Origin: Mugil cephalus
Lineage: Eukaryota > Chordata > Actinopteri > Mugiliformes > Mugilidae
Direction of reading: 5' to 3'
NCBI RefSeq assembly: GCF_022458985.1
Contig: NC_061782.1
Coordinates: 7,085,672-7,149,671, forward strand
Length of the DNA: 64,000 nt
The translations under genes were made by a program, and so were the position numbers. Each line of letters opens with the position of its first letter. Within the stretch, counting starts at the first letter, position 1. Positions 14,746 through 27,300 of the stretch are shown here, piece by piece. The notes below the pieces were generated by a model that saw only the letters and a program-made list of their open reading frames with translations, was not told where the DNA came from and searched no databases.

Positions 14746-17290
14746 CCTTAATGAAATTCCAATTATCTGGGGCTGGGCTATCTGTCCGTGGCTTCACTCG
14801 GAGCCATGTGTCACAAACACCAAAAGTCTACCATCTGGTAGCTCAGCTCATCACAGCTGATGCTGCAAACAAACTTTTAAAGGCTAAAAACTGTGCATAT
14901 TTCACAGTAATTAGTGATTAAGTTATTCATTTCCCAATAGTTCCTGCATATTAAAGCTAGAAATGAACTGTTATGAAGCTTTAAGTCAGATTGAATATTG
15001 ACCTCTGAAGTTGCTTATAATAAAATCCGATTTAAAGTTAAGTCTGCAAGCAAATAACTTGAGTTTTCTATTAATAAAGAATATGTATTTCAAAAATTAA
15101 ACACGAATTTGTCTTGATTATTATCATATTTAGCTGCTGTCTCTATGTGAAACGTCTGTGCATATCATGTCTCATCATTACCTCATTTATTTCTAAATTA
15201 AAGATGCAAGATTTTTTTTTTTTAGCACCTATCTAGGCTAAGAGGTCATTAGCTTTGATTAAGTTACATAAACCGTGGAGAAGTGCCCTTTCACTTCTCA
15301 TGTAATTGCCCTCCACACGATCATAACCATAATCTGAGATTAGCCCGAGGCAACACAAGTGTAAGTGCGGTCTGTAACCTGAGGGATTTTAACAGCACAT
15401 CAGGGGATTATGGTTTTCTGACAATATGGAGCGAGATGGTTCCAGGTTCACCACCCGACCCGTTTACTTTATTGTACAGGTGTGAGTGCGTTTCCTTCTC
15501 CTCTCAATGAGCCACAGTACGCGGGACGCTTTAATGCTCCTTCCTTACGTGCTTGGGCCCACGCATGAAATAAATAATTGATCTGTTTAGTCGTCCGAGA
15601 GAATGAAACGGGACAGAATAATTTGTCTGTCTGTCCGTCCCATCTGGAAACATTGAATTCTGTAATTCAGCAGGTTTCCTGCCTAATTAAGAAAAGTGCT
15701 GATCCCAGACAAATGTAATTTGAGTTCAGAGTTATTGTGTGTAGTCTTTTTAGAATACAGTGACTATTTTTAAGTTACACATCAGACAATTAAATCAGTT
15801 AACAACTTTAACAAAACAGTATAATTATTACTAAACTAAACTTCCACATACTAAATGTTCATCTTATAAAATATGTTTTAGATTTAACTAACATTTAAAG
15901 TTTTCACACATTAATGATTGATAAAAATTATGTAAAGGAAGTTCTGCATGAATTACTTTTGTAATATAATAATAATAATAATATACGTTTGTAATATAAA
16001 ATATATATTTTAATTTTGACATGATGTTTCACTGAACTAAATTAGCCGAACTGCTTCTCTGCTTTCTGCTGCCGTCCTTTGTCACTAGTGTATTGACAGA
16101 CTGGAAGCTTGGGTTTTAGAGGCAGGTTATGAATCATTAATCAGAATAATGCCCGTCCACTGGTACTGGGTCATGCACACAAGCTGATGCTGTCTGGTCA
16201 TTCGGAGATGGACTGGTTAGATGTGCAGTTAGGCATATAATCCCATCTACCAGTTGGTTCATTGATTACAGATTGATGTAGTTTGCCAGCTGTCTTGTCT
16301 GAGGGCTCCGTCTCAGACTCGGCCCTGCCCTTACGTGCCTTTTTTTTTTTTTTTTTTCTCTGCAACCCCTCTTACGATTGGCTTGTCTGAGCACCGGTGA
16401 CTGAGCCATGCCCTCCATCAGAAACCATATGTCACAGCTGAGGAGTGATAGAAAAATGGTAAATCCAGATCTCCTTATGGAGAAACTGAGATTAGGGCAC
16501 GAAGCGGATGTTTCAGCACAAGAGAAAGTGTCAGGGAGGATTTATTCTGCACGGGGTTTGACTTAGACTTAGACTTTAATGATCTACGAGGGAAATTACT
16601 TTGTCACAGTAGCTTTGTTGTACATAAAAGTAAACACTCTTAAAAAACGCAAGAAACATAAAATAAAATCAGATTAGATTGAAATAAAATAAAAATAATT
16701 ATTATTTAGAAAAAATAAACAATGTAATCAAGAAAATTAGCATCATGACCAAATGTACAAAAGTACAAATTAGTGTCCAAATCTGATTATCATCGCAGCA
16801 AATAAATATTAATTAAGCAAGCTATGTGAATACTTTTAGAGAAATGCATTGCTGCTAAATTATTCTGGAAAATTCAGAAATGGTTATTTAAAATGTAATT
16901 CAGCACAAATTTTCCCCCAAAATTTAACAAAATCTCAAAGGATATTTACTGCGTAGAAACACACACATCACCCCGTTTGAGAAGTAGGTCCTGGCAGCTG
17001 GTCAAATGAGGCTGTGAGTATAATTAGGTCACATAAGGTGAATGTAATTTTCTGCCTATTTGAACTCTCATTCCCTCTAATTGGACTGATTAGCAATGCT
17101 TAATTGGCTCCCGAGCTTCCCAGTTTGAGCTAATAGGGTCTGATTACAGCATATTCAAAACAAGCCCTCACAACAAATGTAGATTTACTAGGTTCCTCTT
17201 TGAGGGGAACGATGATATTCTGAAAGATGAATCAGAGCAGATGATCTCAGTTACTGTCAAAACCACTTGTTCCCAGAAAGAAGACGACAA
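14745..17290. other. Intergenic DNA between atoh7 promoter and mypn 3' end
   Basis: No gene seen. Candidate regulatory stretches lie at about 15240-15520 and 16200-16500, with OTX/CRX-like TAATCC motifs (for example in the 16230s). Another at about 16960-17170 is rich in TAAT/ATTA homeodomain cores and CAGCTG. A retroelement-like segment lies at 16559-16690. This is upstream of atoh7, where retinal enhancers are known in other vertebrates. Confidence 0.4.
16559..16690 (+). repeat. Retroelement 3'-end-like fragment
   Basis: Begins with a short direct repeat of GACTTA and runs into a sentence-like fish repeat (ACTTTAATGATCTACGAGGG) followed by an A-rich tail. It resembles the 3' ends of dispersed fish retroposons. 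The family was not determined. Confidence 0.5.
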
Positions 17291-17299
17291 GTCGCTCTT

Positions 17300-18338
17300 G
17301 AATAAATATAACTTTATTCTGAGGAGGACAAAACTATTTTACAATGTGCAACTTTACATCAGTTAAATGTGCTTTCAAACTTTTTTTTTTTTTTTTTTTT
17401 TAAATCAGTATCTTTTCAAAATGACTTAAATCCATTCATAAAAACAACCTCTAAAGCAAAAAGGCGACGGACGGGCCTGTCCCGGCAAACGCTTTTTAGG
17501 CAAATGTTCCTCTGTGTAAGCGAAGAGATCATTTAAATGGCCTCCGAAAAAAAATAAAAGAAAGTGTTTTCAGTGTTTCAGCTACAAGCCACCAATGGGA
17601 CGTCACAGCAGTATTTCGACCATGAGAAGGTGCGTGTGTTTAGTCACATCTGACCGTCGCCGGCGTGCGTGCACATGTAAATCATGGTGCAAGACAAAAA
17701 AAAAAAAAAATGTGTGAACCAGTGATGAACTTCAACCTCAATAATTTAGCTAAATGTAGAAAGAATCCCACCCTGCTGGAGCCATTAATCTTTATTTAAA
17801 TAAACTCTCATCTAAATTACACATTCAAATGCCTACTAATATACTTTAAACTATTTCAAGAGCTTCTAAAGAATAACAATATAAAATTTAAAATAAACTA
17901 CTGCTACCAGTACAGGTTTATGTGACTGGCAGTAGGGAAAGAAAAAAAAAAAAGGTGGCTCTACGGCCACTTATTGAGAACTGGACTAATAATTAAGAAT
18001 CAGCTGTATTCGCCAACATTCATCAACCTCAAACGATATCAACTCCGCCGATGGCTCATGAGCTAAGACTTTGCAAATCTGTACTGTTATCATTGTTATT
18101 TTTTAAATCTGTATGTGAGACACTCTTCATATGACTTGAGTAAATAGGAATGGTGACAAACCCACTATCAGTGTTGATAGCTGTAACACAATAAATCTCT
18201 GTCCTTCTAATCTGAATGTATCACTTCAAATGCATCACACAAAATCTGCTCTCAGATGAACGCTCTCCTTTGACGCTCCTCCTCCTCCTCCACCGCTTCG
18301 ACGTATCAAGAAGGTGCAGGAAAGTGCCTCTGAGCTCC
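17300..18338 (-). other. mypn: mypn 3' untranslated region (end inferred)
   Basis: AT-rich non-coding sequence after the mypn stop. A minus-strand AATAAA at 17313-17318 is the likely distal signal; another lies near 17795. The position of the end is inferred. Confidence 0.55.
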
Positions 18339-21300
18339 TCACAGCTCCTCGCTCTCCAACCTGGCCTCGGGAGGGGAGCTGGAGAACAGGATGGGGCTGG
18401 TGTCCGACGTGGGGAAGGCCGACCTGATGTCCAGGCCCTGGCCCGTCAGGGCGGCGTAGCGGCTGCCCGTTCGCGGAGCCTTCTTCATGGGCGCAGGGAT
18501 GTTCTGATGCCACTGTGCTGAAGGCGCAGCAGGTAGCTGGTGTTAGCTCGCAGGCTGACATCATGAAAGCGCAGCATTTGTTTTTTTTTTTTTTATGCCG
18601 AAGTTGGTACTTACACGGCTATACAGAATATTTACCATAGATATCAAGTCTGCAGGTGCAAGATATGACTCCAGCCTCGTTTTTTGCCGACACCGTGTAC
18701 CAGCCTGCGTCCTCTTTCCTTGTTGGCTGGATGAGGAGGCACACATATCCAGTGGCATCCTGGGTCACACTGAAACGGACACATAATGGAAAATTTAATC
18801 TTGCTCTGGAGGCTATGAAGTGTCATTTCTGACTTTACTGGATAGATGTATACTGCATAACATTATGACCACCTTCCTAATACTGTGTAGGTCACTCTTG
18901 TAGAGACTCATCAGAGAATGGACATGTGTGGGTGTCCTGGTGTTGGTAGTGGGGGGGCTTTGGTTCCTATGGGTTGAAGGGAGGAACTTCTGTTGATCAT
19001 CCGACTGATACTTGATCAGTTTGGGATCTCGTGAAATTGGAGGCCAGGTCAAACACCTCGTACACCATCTAAATTGTACTGTGTGAGTGTGTGTCTGGCT
19101 GCATCTTGCTGGGGATGCCATCAGGGAGTGGCATTGCTATGGGGTGGGGGTGCCTGATCTGGTCTAGGTGGGTGGTGCATGTCTACGTAACATCCACCTG
19201 ATTGCCAGGTCCAGATTTCCCAGCAGAGCATTGAGTTGTCACAACAATGTTATCTACTTCCCCCTGTCAGTGGTTTTAATGTTGTGGCTGATCGGTGTAA
19301 ACCCACTGGGAACCATCCTCCAGGTCTGAGCAATGAAGCCCATGCAGTTCATGGTGTGGCCACTTGAGGCTGGATCCAAAAGGGAGCAAATCCCCATAAA
19401 GCCCCATGTTAAAAGCCCAACTTTACAGCATTATTAAACATGTTTACAGCCTGGTACAGAAAACATGACAACTCTTTCTTCTAACTCACTCGTTTATTTT
19501 TTATTAAGGTTTAAAATTCTGCCTCATTAAGGGGCGTTCCCACTTTGAGTGACAGACGGTAGCCTGAGCTAATAGCTAACAGAGAGTTGGGTGGGCGGGT
19601 CTCAACGTTCGACTGCGAGCTCCGCCCACTTCGTGCTTCATATTCAAGGCTCAAAATCCAATGGGTGACATCACGATGGGGTTTTCCATAGTATATACAG
19701 TCATTGCTACCTGCCTAAACTTCTTGGAGAGAGACAAAGCTCCTACTTACCTGAATCTGTCCTTAGCTTTCGGAATGGTCTCATTGTCCTTCTTCCAGTA
19801 GATGGCCGGAGCGGGCATACCCACCACACGACACTCCAGCCTCACTGGGGTCCCCTCAGGAATACCCATGTTCTGCAGCTTCTCCAGAAACTGAGGAGGG
19901 TGCTTCATCTCTTTTTCTAAAGCGGATAAGAGTTACAGTAATGAAACGTCCAAACGAGGCACGGGGGTCACGTCAGCACGTCAGCAAGTCACTGATTGCA
20001 TCCAGTCCTCACCCACAACTTTCAGTTCCAGACTAAAGGAGCTCTGTCCGGCTTTATTGCTCGCGATGCAGGTGTACGTGCCGGCATCGTTCTGCGTCAG
20101 GGGGTCAATGATCAGGGAGTGGATGCCATTCTCCCGCACCAGCATCTTGTGGTAAAGGTCTGGATAGATTGGCTTCCCATTGACCAGCCACATCAGCTCT
20201 GGGTTGGGTAGGCCACTCACCTGGGCGAACGAAACAGGGCTCAGAATAAGACGAGGCAAATCCTGTCAAATTAAAGACACTGGGACCTGCTACTTACTTT
20301 ACAGTCTAGTCTGCACAGCCGGCCCTCGTGAGCCAGCATGTCCCCTGGGGCCTGGAGGAAGTGAGGACGGAAGAAACGCTCCTCGGTTTGTTCACTTTCA
20401 ACCTCTTGTATGCGGGAGCGCACCCTGAACAAAGACACATTGACATCAAACCTTTATTTGACAGCCTCCCAATTTAGCATTTCCAATCGGTAGATAGACA
20501 CTGGCCTGCTTATAGTTTGACGTACGAATATGTACAACGTTACCTCCACCTGTGAGCGATACCGATGCAACTATCGATTCTGCTATCAATCCGATTCCCT
20601 TATCAATTCCTCCTGTGAATTTTTGGTTTAGAAAAAGTAGGTGTATGTGGTTCGTGCCAGAAATTTTATTGAGTTTCTAAGTGAACAAATAAGAAACTGG
20701 CCACTGGATCCTCACTAGCAACGCTTTGCTGCACGTGTTGACCGGAGATTGTCAAGATTGCTCTCTCGGTATTTAATGCCGTGTGTCGTCGACAAATATT
20801 TCATCACGTTAGTGGTGTTGCCGCCTTTGCTTGAAATTACGATGCTGCATAAACTGCACGTTGCGCTGTTACAGTCTCTTCTGGTGAAGTGAAGTCACAC
20901 TTTTGACCGTTTCGTTGTCCTCACGTGAGGATCACATGATGTGAATGACGTGATTTGACATAAAAATGATTCTTCTTCGTCTTCTACGAGTTCTTACGTT
21001 TCATGGCGGTTGGCAAACAACATTTAGGTGTGTTACCGCCACCTTCTGGACTGGGATGTAAAAATTTGTTTTGAAAAGAATCAATAAGGGAAATCGATAA
21101 GCATGAAGGCTAAAGATATCGATGAATTGAACCAGTTGAAACTGAGAATCGGTTCCCGATGCTCATCCCTACCTGTTGAGAGATGTAATTGCTTAATAAA
21201 AACTTACAAATGTTATGTTACTGAGCTTTGGTTAAATGTTTGCTTTGTGAATGGTTATTAAAGTATTATTACTCTCAGGGAAGAGAATGTGCCATTTTCA

Positions 21301-24300
21301 CATTGCACACTGGGGCCGGCTCACCTCTGAGAGTGAATAGGCGTCATTCGGTTTCGTGGAGGTCCCGTTTGGACTATCAAGTGACCCGAGCAGCTGATTC
21401 GTCCCTGATAAACATTAAAATGTCACATCACAAACCACACATGAAGCAGCTGGAGAGACGGTGGCGACAACATGAAATGATGGGGTGAGAATGAACCTGT
21501 GGATTAGCTGCCATGATGGTGTAGTTGCCATCATCGTCGCTGGTCGTGGACTCTATGTGTAAAGCACAGGTCCCGTCCCCCTCTCTTATCTTCTTGTAGT
21601 GGACGTTCTTCCTCAAGATCTGCTTCCCGTCCTTGAACCAGTAAACCTGATGGAAGGCGCAGGTGTGAATGATAAGGGCGGGAGGGACCAAAGTGAAGGA
21701 TTGCGCTTGAGTCTCCTCTCACCTTCGGAAGTGGGACTCCCACCACTTTACAGGAGAAGGTGACGGGCACGCCTTCCATCGCCCGGAAGTTTTTCAGCTT
21801 CTTGTCAAAAATGGGCGCGATGCATTTTCCAGAGGGGACGTCGTCGTGCTGCACCTCGTCGTCCGACTCCTCCACCGGCGTTCGCTCCAAGCGGAACTCG
21901 ATCTCGCTCATTAGCCTTTGCTCAAAATTGGACACTTTGTACTCCTGGAAAAGGAAAACCACTGCATAAAAGTGGCCGCGACGGTCGCCATCACTGCACA
22001 CACCCCCCTCCCTCCCTCCGTCTTTGTGCTCACACCATACATGTTAACACGCCGAGGAATGCAGGAATCGGGAACATGACACAATATGTTCATCATGTAT
22101 CGGTGGCCGTAAAGCCACAATCTATAAGAACAAAGAGGATATAGATTGTGACTTTAAACCAGGTCATGATAAGGGTCGTGCAGTGACATTTGTCTGACAG
22201 GATCAACTCCTGGTTGGTCAAACATTTTGCTCATCCAACCAAATAAATAAGACTGAGGGTAAAACAGAGAACAGAGGGAGATACTCATAGCGAAATACAC
22301 ATTTTATACCGCGTTTGATTAGTATATGTACATTATATTAAAAGGTATTTTAATAATTTAATACACTCATACCAAAGTAATCCATCTCAATCACCACTTA
22401 CGAGCCACTAGAAATGTGTGGGGTTGAATATACTGGCTGAGAATCTGCCCTCTCCCTGCATTTCCTACTTATTATCTTTTTATTTTGATGTGTTCAGGAC
22501 ATTGGATAGCACAGCTCCCAGCAAATCTCCAGCCATCACGGATGCATATATAATAATGCACCACCCTCTTGCATGGATTTGCGGTGGCGTGCTCTGGAAC
22601 ATAATGTTTTTTTTTTTACTCTCGCTTACGCCGCTCCCTCTTTTCATGTACTCTCCAGCCCCGACCCCACCTCTCTCTTGTTTGCTGATCCTCTGGGAGG
22701 AGGGTGCATGTATGAATTCGGTTATTATACCTTTAAAAAGGACACAGCTATCAGGAGATTACTGAAGTTATATGTAGGGATAATATGGATGCTTGTGAGT
22801 TGTTTCGTAAAAATGCAACTAGCAAATAGTTTTCTGGGGATGATCTAGATTGAAATCTGGAAAAACTGTGCTGTAAGCTTCAGTGGGGAAGCTTCATGAA
22901 CTGTAACCCTTAGATTTAGTTTAGTTTATTCGTGCATGTTATGTATTAGTTAACAGAAGCTTGAAGGCTTGATTAGAGATATTGATTAATAACCATGGTA
23001 TTCAGATAAGTGTATGAGAATATCCAAAAGTTCCGTAGCCTCGGTCCGAAACATTATAATAGCCCATTCAGCCTCGAGCAAAGCAGTGCTTGGGAAAATC
23101 CTTGTACCTCATCATAGTTAATGACAGTAGCAGGAATGTTTGGTCCAAGGGGTCTGCTCGCTGTTTTCCCCTCATTACTCGGCTTCTATGAGAGGATAGG
23201 GATGGATGATGAACAACAAAGACAAACTAACTGTAACACACAAACATATACTGTTGTTATTAGCATGCATATGTTGTTAAAGTACACAGAGACACTATGA
23301 AGGAATGAATGAATGAATGAATGAATGAATGAATGGTGAGGGATTGATGGTCGACACTAAGTGGGTTCATCATCGCCTCCGAGTGACCGAAGAGTTTCTA
23401 TCCTTAAACATCTATTGCAGGACAATCATCTCATAATTGTATACATATATATACATACAGTATACACCGATCAGGCTTAACATTATGACCACCTTCCTAA
23501 TATTATGTAGGTCTCCCTTGTGCCTCAGAAACAGCTGTGACCCATCAGAGAACGGACATGGGCCTTCTGAGGTTGTCCTGTTGTGTCTGGAAACAGAATG
23601 TTGTTAGTGGGGGGGGGGGGGGGGGGGGGGCTCTGTGGATCATCTCACACTTACTTGATCAGTTTGGGATCTAGTGAATTTGGAGGCCTGGTCAACGCCC
23701 TATGCTGTTCTTCATGTTTTTTTTGAGTTGTTCCCAAACCGTTTTTGTGTGTGTGTCTGTGTCAGGCTGCATGCTGCTGGGGGGTTGGGGTACCTGGTCC
23801 TGGTCTAGGTGGGTGCTACATGTCTTAAGTAACATCCACATGAATGAATGCCAGGTCCAAAAACTCCCCAGCAGAACACTGAGCTGTCACAAAATGGTGA
23901 ACGTTATTTACCTCGCCTGTCAATGGTCATAATGTTGTGGCTGATCGGTGTGTGCGAATGTATACATGTAAAAAAGCTGGAGACAATGCAGCACAGTCAC
24001 TGGTTAATACAAATTAAAAGTCATCTTTAAAAGTACAAAAACCTAAAATTGAAAAAGTTGGTTAGTTAAAAACTAGCGATCACAAACAATTACTTCAAAC
24101 TGAACATCACTGACATTCATATTCACACACTACTCTCTCTGACATCTAAGAGCGCAGGGATGCAATGGAAATCAACTACAGAATCACGCGAATCCACCTT
24201 CTGACCCTCTAAATATTTCATTATTTTAACTATTCACCACTGCACCCAAAACAAGAGAACTACTCGGTACCTGTTGATGAGTAAAACGCGGAGTCTCATC

Positions 24301-27300
24301 TTTAAAGTTCAGCTTCTTCTCGATGTCGTGGAGGATGGATTCTCTGCTCTCACGCAGTTCCTCGGCCGACGGGGGGCGCATCTTGGGCGCCTTCTTTGGA
24401 AGCCTGAAGAGACAAATGTGCAATAAAAGCAGTCAAATGTGCAGCCGTTTCGAAAAAAACTCACGTGCGTCGCAGACTGTCAGAGAAGGCGTACCCTAAT
24501 GGAGCTCCCCTGGGTAGGCCCATCGAGTTGGTGGGCTGACTGTGGGACAGCGACGGCAGGACAGAGCTGAGGAAAGCTACGGGGTTTTGAATGGGGCTGG
24601 GGCTGGAGCTGCTGGAGGTGGGAGAAGGCGCTTGCGGCGGCGACTGGGCTCGAAGGGCGAACACGCTGTTGTGGAATGGTGCTGATCCGGGCGTCGGCGA
24701 AGGGGCGAAGGACGGAGGGCTGGTGGGAGACCTGAGCACCCTCGTGGGGAGGATCCTGGTCGGAGGCGGGAACGGCGGGATCGTAGGGGAGCTGGCGGCG
24801 GAGGAGTTGAACTCGGCGGCCAGCTCGTGGAGCAGCGGCACCGGGGATTCTGTGGGGGAAGGACTTCTGACTGGTGAGAAGGTCTGAGCGGCTATGAACT
24901 CCTTGGGCCGGGTGTAGCTGAAGGTGTTGGAGGTGGCGCTGAGATTCATGAGTGAGGCGTGGGTGCTTCTCAGCAGCGGAGCGGGGGATGTGATCTGCGG
25001 CAAAGCCGGGCTTGAATCCATGGGGACTGTGCTCAGCTTTGGCGCGGCCGGAGAGAAGAATTGGGGCGTGGGCGCGGTTCGGGCGAGAGCTGCAGGGGAC
25101 ATGTTGAGGTGGGAGGCGTGGATGGTGTTAATCTGGGATACGGGCGCTATGCTGAAAGAAGGGGTTGTGTTCAGCTGTGGGGCGGGGGGAGGGGAGGTCA
25201 CCATTGAAGGTGTCTTAAGGTGAGGAGCAGAGGGAGGTGAGCTGAAAGAGGGAGTAGTGTTGAGAAGAGGTGAAAAGGTGGGGTTGGGTGATGGGGAAGA
25301 AGCCAGAGAAGAAGCAGGGGGTGCGGTGGTCAGCGGGGGTGCAGGGTGCGATGTCTGCTGCGGGGTGGTCGTCGTGTTAAGGTACGTATGGAAAGGGGGC
25401 TCACGGTGCATTCTCGGGGACCACAGCGGACCCTCCTGGGAGCTTTGGACCTCGGGTTGGACCTGGACCTGGAATGGGGGCCTGTGTTGAGGCTGGGTGC
25501 GGGTCTGGGCCGGAGGGTCGGTGTCCTGCTGCTGCTCCATGAGGACCTGGTTGTGCAGGAGCTGCAGCTGAGCCGGGCCCCTGTCGATCAAGTGAAAAGC
25601 GAAATGAGGCGAGAACTATACATGGTGAAGATGAGAGGGAGGCTCCGTGCTCCCTTCTCATAAATTTAGTCCACGCAGCGAACCCCGGCAGGAATGAGCC
25701 AAAGTCAGCATGAAGAATACTCTGCCCTTTTATGGGCTACCAACAAGTCCCAGCTTAATACACACTCAGCTTTCCCTTTAAAGATTAAAATATTCAAGAT
25801 TCGAGAAGTTTACTATCATATATACAACAAAGGTCACACTGAGCAGTGAAATTATTAGGGAGTTACCCACATTCAAGCTAAAATAAACAACTACACAAAA
25901 AAGGGAAATAAAATCACTTTAAGCGTTTTATTTATCATCTAATTACTGCAACTTCACTCAAACAACATCAGACTAATTTGTCATGTTTATCTTAATTAGC
26001 CAATACAAAAAAATAAAAAATAAAAGCAGACGACTAAACAAGGTTCAATTTACGGCTCTGTCTGAAATATCAGATTAACACGAATGCAAAGGAGCAAACT
26101 TACAGATAAAAAATGCCATCCTTTGTTTTAGAAAGCGGGTAGGTCCACATTTGAAGTCCTCACGCAGCCTTTTATGAATTGAAATGATTACAGCTGCTAT
26201 CTGCGCCAGTGGAGCAGGAACCGCCCACTTCTTCTATGCTTGTCAACACATTTATCACTCACTTAAGTAAACTACAAAGAATGTGTCCTAATATTTGGGT
26301 TGCCTCTCCTCAAAATCTCCACCTGTGGACGTTAATTCTTTTTTTTTTATTTCATGCTGTAACATCCAAATGGTAGCTTTTTTATTTTATTTTCAGTGAC
26401 TCATCTACATGTGGTGGTTTTCTCTTTGCTCTACTCACAGTTTGGGTTTAGCCAGCACGGGTGGTGGTTCTTTGTTGGCTGACGCCTGATCTGGGTCTTC
26501 GTCAGAGAGAAAGGATGCGTCACTTTGCTCCTCTTCCTCGTCCTCGGGCAGTTTGAAGTGCACGCGCAGGCCGACTCTGGAGCCGGAGCGTGAGTGTTTG
26601 TGGTTTGTCATGGTGCCTGTCTTTAGGCAGGAGTTGGGAGGAGGATCGGGCAGGGGTATCACGATGGGGGTGCCGTTCAGGTGGTTTGGGGAACCTTTAA
26701 CTTTTGGGCTTGTGTCAGGTGACGTCACTGAGGGTCTTGGCACTTCCTGCGCAGCTGAAGTCTCAGCTGCAGATGAGGCAACGAAAGGTCTTGGGTAGGA
26801 GAGGTACTGTCTGCCGCTCTGTGATTCTGGACGTGTTGCAATGGACCCGGGATGGTCCTGCTGGTTGAGGCAGAGGGGATCTAAGTTTGGGGTGCTGGTG
26901 CTGCGGGCGTTCAGGCTGGAGCTGCTGGTCAGACTGGAGGGCTCCAGACTGGGCAGGCTGGTGCGAAGAGGATCTGGGCGCAACATGCTCGAGCTGTGGG
27001 GGTCCAGGCGAAGGGTGCTGGTGTTTAAGGGGTCCAGGCGTACGGTGCTGGAGATGAGAGGGTCTAGGCGAATGGTGCTGGAGTGGGGCTTGATGCTGCT
27101 GGTCACAGCAACCTCTAGATGAGGGTTCACAGCAGGAGCCGGGGGGAAATGCTCTTGCATTGGACCGGGCTTCACCATTAAACTATTCAAAGGCCTCACG
27201 TGGTTACTGTTGCTGCCATTGCCTGAGGGACAAAGAGAATGATTGATATATACATTTCAGCGCTAGCCTCGATGTTTGTGTGAAGTGAAAGATAAACTTT

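Noticed and set aside
23609-23630. G22 run as a regulatory quadruplex
   Set aside because: It lies inside a dead transposon copy, and homopolymer length there is unreliable.
24591-25663. Several long open frames on the plus strand opposite the large mypn exon
   Set aside because: They are antisense shadows of a Pro/Ser-rich coding exon; they have no family resemblance and no splice or start context.
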